From Babylonia areolata (taxonomy: Eukaryota; Mollusca; Gastropoda; Neogastropoda; Buccinidae), in contig NC_134896.1 of assembly GCF_041734735.1 (NCBI RefSeq), positions 38,080,039 through 38,144,038 on the forward strand: a DNA stretch of 64,000 bases. The letters run 5' to 3'. The notes under the pieces are model-generated. The model was not told the DNA's origin, did no database searches, and saw only the letters and a list, made by a program, of their open reading frames with translations. Below, in pieces: positions 11,301 to 20,300 of this stretch. How positions within the stretch are numbered: position 1 is the stretch's first letter; each line of letters begins with the position of its first letter. The position numbers and the translations under genes were made by a program.

Positions 11301-14300
11301 ATGCTTACTGATTTGTCTCAGTGATGGCCATTTTTAAGAGAGCTTTGTTTTGTCTGATTTTGTACATGTATAGCATGTTATTTATGAAAAAAAAAATTTC
11401 TGTTATTTATTTCTTTTTCCTTTTTCAGGATTCTAATCAGCAGTCATATTTGATTGCCATGGACTGGAGCATTTCCATGCTTATCTTAATAAATAGTTGC
11501 TGACAATGACATGTTTTTCATTACACTTTTCAGGCAGCTGTCCATGTCAGAGAACCTGACGAAACTGGCCAACAAGATAGATTTTTACAAGGATGAATCT
11601 GAGGGCAAAGGAAAGCCAGCATCTGAAGGGGAGAAAGAGGTGGTGGAGGAGAAACCGCTGGCCCCCTTCATGCCCTCCCTGTGGCCCTGGGACCCCGTGC
11701 GCAACCACCTCAAGTCTGTTGCTTTCTGGGTCATTTCATTTCTTTCTATAATTTCTCTCTGTCAGTCTAATATCATCTTAGATGAACAGACTATAAATGA
11801 ATAAGCGACGTCATTTCTTTCTGTGCTGTTGTTTGTGGCTGTCCCATTTAGGTTATCTTCAGGCCTGTTTGATTTCTTATTGTCATATTCTTTGTGGCTT
11901 GTCTTATCTCATGTTCACGCTTATTTTATGTAATTACCCAGTTGCGCGTGTGTGTGGTGTGGTGTGGATATTCTTGGTAAATTATAGTTCTGGCATTTTC
12001 TTGGCAACTACAAATCATTTTAATGATGCATGAACCAAGCATGAAAGAAGGGGCATTTAAACTAAGGGCATGTATGGTGTGGGACAGGTACAGTCTGACA
12101 GAGATGAGTGTGCTGCTGGATGTGCTGAACCTGGTGAAGGAGAAGCACTACCTGGTGGCTGACCCTGTGTCACAGGAGAACCAGGACACGCGTCCTGCAA
12201 CACAGCTCTTCTCCAAGAAAAAGGTATGCTACTCTGTTGTTTACAGTGACATCACTTGCACGCACACACACACACATGCACACACAAGTACACATATACA
12301 TGCACATGCACACACACACACACATGTATCATTATAACAAGATCAGCATGCCACCCAAGTTTCAGAAGAATACTGAGCTGTCCTTTAAGCCTTGAAATAT
12401 CTGATATTATAAAACCATGCATATACTGTTTGAAGACTCAGGGAGTGAGTTCCCTTTGACTGCTTCAGAATTTAGCAATGTAGATTCCATGCGAATGAGT
12501 GCTGTAACAAAAACAGAGGGAGAAAAGAAAAGAGGAAAAGGCTGGATGGCAGCATTTATAGAAGATGTGGTATTATGAGATTGTGGCATTATGAGACAGG
12601 TTTAAGAAGTCCATAAGATATACATCCTTGTGTTTGCCTGCCTGTCATGGTGCAGAGCTTGGACGCGGCAGCAGGTGTCTTGCTGAAAGGAGCGGAACGC
12701 CTGAAGAAGTCCAATAATGAAGCCAACAAGAAAGGCGCCAAAGACTTTCACGATGAACTGTCCACTCTGCGCAAAAACTGGAGGCTGAAGAAAGTCAGCA
12801 CCAACATTGTTGGAGACCTCAGCTATCGCTCAGGTATGTGTCTGCAACTTCTGCCTGGTTTGGGGTGTTACTAATTATTCGCCGCATTTTCTGTTGGTAT
12901 ATGCCCATATACAGTTTGTATGCATGCACGTATGTGTGAATGGTATGGTTGATTACAATGTGTATTGATGCCTTTCTGATGGTCAGTGTGGATTCATTTT
13001 TCAGTGTGGATTTATGCAGACTGCATTGAAGCCTTTGTTTAGTTGAATAATTTTTTTAGCATTTGATGACTTGAATGAATCAGGCTGAAGTGTCAAGACA
13101 GATTGGGTATTTCCTAATGACGTATCTTTGCCTGGCTTCCATATTCAGTTGATCTATATACTTACATAAGGCAGTGGTTGTAAATAGGATGTACAACAGT
13201 GTTATTCCAATGAGTATGTTAAGAAATGTTCGGAGTTCATTCTTTTATTTCTTTCCTCTTTTTTTTCCAAGAAAGATCCAACCACAGCAGTCATTTCCAG
13301 TTTAACGAGACAATAGTTGCTTCAGGTAAAATCCACTGGAATTCATGCATCAGCATTGGTTCTACTGTTGAAGACTGCTCACACATCTACCTTGTGGTTT
13401 GACACTGGGATGGGTGTGGTGTGTGTTGTTTTGCAGCAGGGTCCCGGTTTTGGCAGAGTGGGTCCTTCGAGGTGCGGAAAAGCGTGGAAGGGGAGCATGC
13501 AGAAGGCGAGGGGGAGGGGACAGGACAAGGTAGTGGAGGGAGCCCCACAAATCGGGCAAGTTTTCTGGAAGTGACAGTACCCAGTGAGCTGGAGGGGGTG
13601 GCCTACATACAAGTGGAGGTCAAAACTGTGCCAGGTAAGAACAGCTGGTCATGTGCACAGGTGCGCTGAGATCACTCATGTATTGTATCATTATCATCAT
13701 AACTAGATGGTCTTAGAGACTGCCAGGTGATAACAGCTGGTCATGTGTTACAGTTGTGCTGAGGTCGCACATTGTTGTATCGTTGACATCTAGATGATCA
13801 CTGCCAGGAATTGATAACATGTAGTCACATGCACAGATGTGTGAAGACCTCAGATAAATTGTGTTTTTAAAATCACACCCATATAAAAACTACCATTTCA
13901 GAACAGATAAAACACATGCACACATTCACCTACATAGATCTAAAATGTAAAGTTAGTGATTTTATTCACATTCATACATATAGTGACTGAAAAGTTATAA
14001 CAGGTAGACTCATACACCAGTTTCTTTCTGAACAAGTTGTCGTTTTATTCACAGGTTTGAATGTAAACTGTGCTGGCATTGTGGCATACATGTTCATCAT
14101 AAATATATGAAAATAAAATTAATTTTTCAAAAAAGATTATACGCATTGAAACTATATGAATAATTTTTCGTTCTCTTCTTGTGTGTTTATAAACTACAAG
14201 TTGTATTTCTATCAGTGGGTTTTCTTTCTGTTGGGTCATGGTGACCCTGCAGAAGGCACAATGGCCATTTGGTGATCATACCTATCAGATCAGCTCATAA

Positions 14301-17300
14301 GTTACACTGTAACTGTTCACTGAACTCACCTATCATTCCTATACATGTCACACTGTAACTATTCACAGATACTTAAGTTACTGACAACACCTATCAGACT
14401 TGTACAGAAGTCGTTCTTTAACCATTCATTGACAACACCTGTCAGACCTGTACAGAAGTTGTTCTTTTACCATTCACTGACAACACCTGTCAGACCTGTA
14501 CAGAAGTCGTTCTTTAACCATTCACTGACAACACCTGTCGGACCTGTACAGAAGGCGTTCTTTAACCATTCACTGACAACACCTGTCAAACCTGTACGGA
14601 AAGCGTTCTTTAACCATTCACTGACAACACCTGTCAGACCTGTACAGAAGGCGTTCTTTAACCATTCACTGACAACACCTGTCAGACTTGTACTGAAGTT
14701 GTTCTTTAACCATTTTCTGTCAGACCTGTACATAAGTCATGCTCTAACCATTGTTGAGACATAACTGGTTGTGCCTTGATGAGTGCACTGAATGTGTATG
14801 TACATGGCTGGTTGTGCCATAGCGCACTGATGATGATAATGAATGTGTATGTAATCGTGCCATGATGATGATGATGTACTTACAGACATGGTGGATCTGA
14901 CCAGCTGTGCCTTGAAGATGCCACCGGGTCTGACATCAGTGCCCAGCAATGTCTACTGGCAGTCCAAACTGGAGGCGGCACAGAATGTTCTCTTCTGCAA
15001 GGAACTGTTTGCACAGGTCAGTTTCACTCAGGGTCATTGTCATGCAGATGAAGTCACAGGTCAGTCTCAGGTCACTTTTACCTGGTCAGGTCACATTTAT
15101 ACATGATCAAGTCACTTTTGTATCACTTTTACCTGGTCAGGTCATATTTAAACATGGTCAAGCCACTTTTGCACATAGTCCGGCCATTTTCATACATGGC
15201 CTGGTCACTTTTGTACACGGTCAGGTCATGTTATTACGTGGTCAAGTCACTTTTCTTACCTCATCAGGCATTTGTATATTGTCAGGTCAGGCTTATACAT
15301 GGTTGAGTCACTTTTATACGTTGTCAGGTCATTTCATTCATAGCCAGGTCACATTTATACATGATCAGGTCATGTATACACAGTGTACACTTTTATGCAT
15401 GTCCAGATCATTTTCTAAATGGCCAGGTCACTTTCATACCTGGTCAGGTTACTTTAACAGGATCAGGACACTTTTATAAAGGGACAGGTCTGTTTAAACA
15501 GGGAGCTGTAACTTACACAGTCAGATCCACATATACATACATGGTCGAGTCACTTTTATTCATCATGACATTTTTAAGTTGGCCAGGTCACTTGCAGTCA
15601 GGTCATGTTTATACATGCTCAGGTTACTTTTATACATGACCAGGCCAATTGTATTCATGGACAGGTCACTTCTATACAGGGACAGTTTACTTTAATACAT
15701 GGTGAGGATACTTTTGTTCAAGAACTAGCAGTCAAAATCTCAAAACAAAAAGAAAGTTTAATTACACATACTTAACCGTGGCCCACTAGTGCAGACTCTG
15801 GCAGGGGTCTGATTCCTGTCCTGTACAAACTACTACCCGCCTATGCGGAGAGAAAGATTTGATGTATATTTGATCAAAAACTAATTTTAGAATTGGCAAA
15901 ACACAAATTGATAATAAAGTTTACCCTTCTTAGTTTTTGAGGTATGGCTGTGTAAAGGTGAAGTTCCATGACAGAGTGGAAAATATTGCATTTTCCTTGA
16001 GTTTAGTAATGTAATTAATTTTAAAGGTGAATGTGCAGTAAAGTGACCATGTTTTAAAGACTGCATGCATGATAGATAGCATATTGTTTTCCTCCCCAGC
16101 TTGCCAGAGAAGCAGTACAAGTGAAGTCAGCCACGCCCCACATCGTCATTGGCAATCAGATCATCACGAATGTAAGTGCCACTTATGGATGGTTTGTAAA
16201 TGAGCACATTGTTGGCCGTGGTATCATTATCTGTCGGTGTATTGTCTTTGCATGATTATACAGATCTATACCTCCGAAAATGGAGTATGACTGCCAACAT
16301 GGCAGAGTGAAACCAGTCAAACACATAAAAGCCCACTTGTTTACATGTGAGTGAACGTGGGTGTTGCAGCCCATGAACAAAGAAGAAGATATAGATCTAT
16401 TCATTTAATGATGATATTATTTTCAAAACTTTATGCATGTGTACATTACGCACGACAAAAAGCATTACCTGGTAGTTTGTATTGTTTTGTTCTTTTGCAT
16501 CATGATTGCTACCTCTTGTGTTGTATATTGCTCATGAATTTTACATGAGTAGGGTGAAAAGTGTCAAATGGTGAAGTTGATTGTCATGGTACTTACTGTT
16601 TGACATGCACTTTAACCCCAGCTCTGTGTGTGTGTGATGTTCCAGGTGTTTCCTGGACACCAGCTGTCCATTGTGCTCTGTCACTACACTGGCAAGGAGA
16701 AAAAGGTGAGTCACTTTGAGCAGACTGCCAGCTGTTATTTTGTGGCCATAACAAACTACGCCAAGCCTCGGAATGCCATACTAACAATAAAAGTGCTACA
16801 CTGATATGATTAAAAATAATTCAGTAGCAGTAATAAAGATTGATACCAAAAATGAGTAAGAGTGAAAAGGGGATCATGGGCTTGTTGCATTATTAGTGGC
16901 TGTAAATGTCAGCCACAGAGTTTTGATTTTATCGGCCAGAGCCAGTTGGCTCTCAGTTTACATTTTGCTCCACTGCCATTTTTGAGAACACCGTTATTCA
17001 CTGATCCGCTTCACTTGGCTCTGTCTTGTTAAAAATCAACAGTGGTTGGTAGCATCAACACCAAAAAAGACCAGCCACACAGTTTTATTGCAAAATTTAC
17101 TGGAATGAACATCCTGTTAATTTTGTGCTCAGTGTCAAGTGGACATCAGAGCGAAATGGTCTCTGTTGGATTTAGCGCAGAAACTGTTGTACTGAAGGTG
17201 AGGTCTTGATTGTGTTGTGATGCATGACGAGGATAGAAGTGGGTTCAGCAGAGAGACAATACAATACAATGCAGTACAATACAGTACAGTACAGTACAGT

Positions 17301-20300
17301 ACAGTACATCTTTGTTAATCTGATTTGAAATTTCATGTGCATTCAAAGTTTTGTCACTCACATCACACAGTCTCTCAGCCGGAAGTCGAGTCTAACATAC
17401 ACGTATGAACATAGCAAAATTTTACCTTGATAGTGAAAAGGTTGTCTTAAAATATGAAAGTGATAAAAACTTAGCAGCTTGCTTTTTAACACAGTAGGAG
17501 AAATTATAACATGTATTTTACATGACTAGAGTGAAAAGTGTTAAATGATCAGGTTGATGGTAATGGTTCTTTCTGTTTGAAATGCACTTTAACCCCAGCT
17601 GTGTGTGTGTGATGCTCTGTGTGCAGGCCCCTTTGGCCAACACAAAGCTGGAGCACAACCATGTCCTGGAGCACTCCCTTCACCAGCTGCTGCATGAGGT
17701 GCACCAGCGTAACACCAGTATCGACACCCCACACCCCGTCATCGCCACCTTCGGAATGAATAAACGGCGGCGTTTGGCCGGTCCTCAAGCCATGACACGT
17801 CGCCAGCTTGTTGATATGTCAGAAAGGTGGGATCCTGTTCAGCTCTGTATGTTCATTGATATGTCAGAAAGGTGGGACCCTGTTCAACTGTGTGTATGTT
17901 CATTGATATGTCAGAAAGGTGGGGCCCTGTTCAGCTGTGTGTATGTTCATTGATGTGTCAGAAAGGTGGGGCCCTGCTTACCTGTATGTGGCTGTTGCCC
18001 TGAGGACACATTGGGGACCCTTCCTAATGTGTACACTGCACTCATTGAATCTGCTTCCATTTCAAAGTAAGGAATTGTCATTGCTCCATTGATGTCCTGG
18101 GGTTGCTGACTCTAAAAAACAATTCCAAATATGATAAAGTGATAGTGTGTCCTGTGCTAATAAATGGGGAAAAAACTCATGAATATAGCAGACCTTTTTT
18201 AGAACTTTTTTAATTTTTATAATGCTGTTTCCTGTAAAAAACCAAACAAGAAGCATGCTGTTCTGAGATGGGCCCAGAACCATTGCAGGTGTTGTGCTGG
18301 TTTTCAGTGAGTCCCTGTTGTCCCAAATCATCCAGCAGACGAAGCATGCAGTGCTGCGAATTCGTTCCATGCACGTGATCGACCAGACAGCCATCGCTGT
18401 GCAGGACCCCCAGATCACTGCCCACTGGGGCTGTCTCAACTCCGCCCTGGAGTCCTCGGTTCGCATCTTCATCACCTCCGCTGGATACGAGAGCCTCAAG
18501 TAAATATACTGGGAAACAATATGGGTGACGTATATGTGATGATACTGGATAACATATTTGTGAATGTTTTTGTGAGAAATGAAAAAAATTTTTTTTTCTA
18601 AATACATCTACTTGGGAAATGTTTTGTATGGAGGGGTGTATGAAAGGAGAAGACTGTGTGTTCATAAGATGGTACGATAGGGAAGTGATGTGATAATGTA
18701 CAGTTATGTTCAGCGGTGCAGTAGGAATGTGATGTAGATCATGGTGTATAGTTATGATTGAAAGGATATGGAAATGAGGTTTAGTTATGATCAAAGGGAT
18801 ATGGAAAAAAGGCTTAATTATGATCAAAGTGATGTGGAAATGAGGTTCAGTTATGATTCAAGGGATATGGAGATGTAGTTTAGTTACATTCAAAAGGATA
18901 TGGAAAGGAGGTTTAGCTATGGTTGAAGGAATATGGAAATGAAGAGTGGATAGGACACTGAAAGGTGGTTTGGCAATGTTCCAGTGGTCTGCAGATCTGT
19001 TACAAACTACTAGAAAGAGCATGCTTCGGTTGCAAGACAGCAAAAGCAGAGCAGCTTTCAGATAGGTCCTGTAGGATCTGTATTGGGAATGGCATAATTG
19101 CCAGAAAGAAAATCTCAACCAACTTAAAAGTTAGCGGGTGTAATGTTGACTGGGATCTGAAAATAAGATAATGTTTTTGTTCAACTTGCATGGAAGGGAA
19201 TTAGTAGTATCTGTCTGAGCGTTTGTAAACAGTTTCGTAAAATTCCAATTGTTTGTGTTCATATTTTGTTGTATGTATGTGTCAAAAGTAACCCATAATA
19301 ACTGTGTAATATTTGTGATGACATGACAGCAGGTACAATGGATACAGTGAGTGTTACTTGTCATTATGATGATATGACAGTTGCTGCAGCGACCATGGAC
19401 AACAGGTGACATGTAATTGTGATGACATGACAGTGGGTCCAGTGACAGGGGACACAGTGAGAGTGTCATGTTATATGGTGACATGATAGTGGGTACTGTG
19501 ACAGTGGACACAGAGTGACTTGTCATTGTGATGACATGACAGTGGGTCCAGTGACAGTGGACACAGTGAGTGACATGTCATTGTGATGACATGACAGTGG
19601 GTACAATAATAGTGGATACAGTGAGAGTGACATGTCACTATGATGACATGATAGTGGGATATGACAATGGATGCAGTAAGTGACATGTCATTGTGATAAC
19701 ATGACAGTGAGCACAGGTACAGTGAGAGTGACTCATTTTGATGACACGACAGTGGATACGATGACATTGGATGCAGTAAGTGTGGCATGTCATTGTGATG
19801 ACATGACAGTGGTTACAGTGAGTGTCATGTGTAGTTGTGATGGCAGCCCCCTGTCGCGGACGTCGCTGGTGTTGCTGATTGGTGTGGACACCATCAAGGT
19901 GGTGATGAAGGATGGACGGACCTGCAAGCTGTCCTTCGAAGACACAGAGCTTCAGGACCTGCTGTCCTGGCAGGTACGTCTTTTCTCTGACTGGTCATGG
20001 GGGTTGGGTAGTGGGTGTGACACCATATTCTTGTCTGTCCAGTTCTGTGCCAGTCACCACTATGGGTCACACTGTTTTTTAAGTCTCAGATTTATTTAGA
20101 ATATTATGTGCAGCTGTGGTATTATGCACTTGTTCCACACAAACATCATTTCACATGTGTTATGTGGGGTTCTTGTGTGGCATGTTTCTCATAGATTTTC
20201 AGATCATACGCTTCCCAGGCATGATTTTGCACATGTAATGTACCATTCCTCTATTGTACAACGTAACAGATTGCACATCTACATGACATTTCAGTAACTG

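Noticed and set aside
14345-14764. Repeat peptide TTPVRPVQKSFFNHSL in tandem
   Set aside because: Translation of the 48-bp intronic minisatellite; the opposite strand is open for the same reason.
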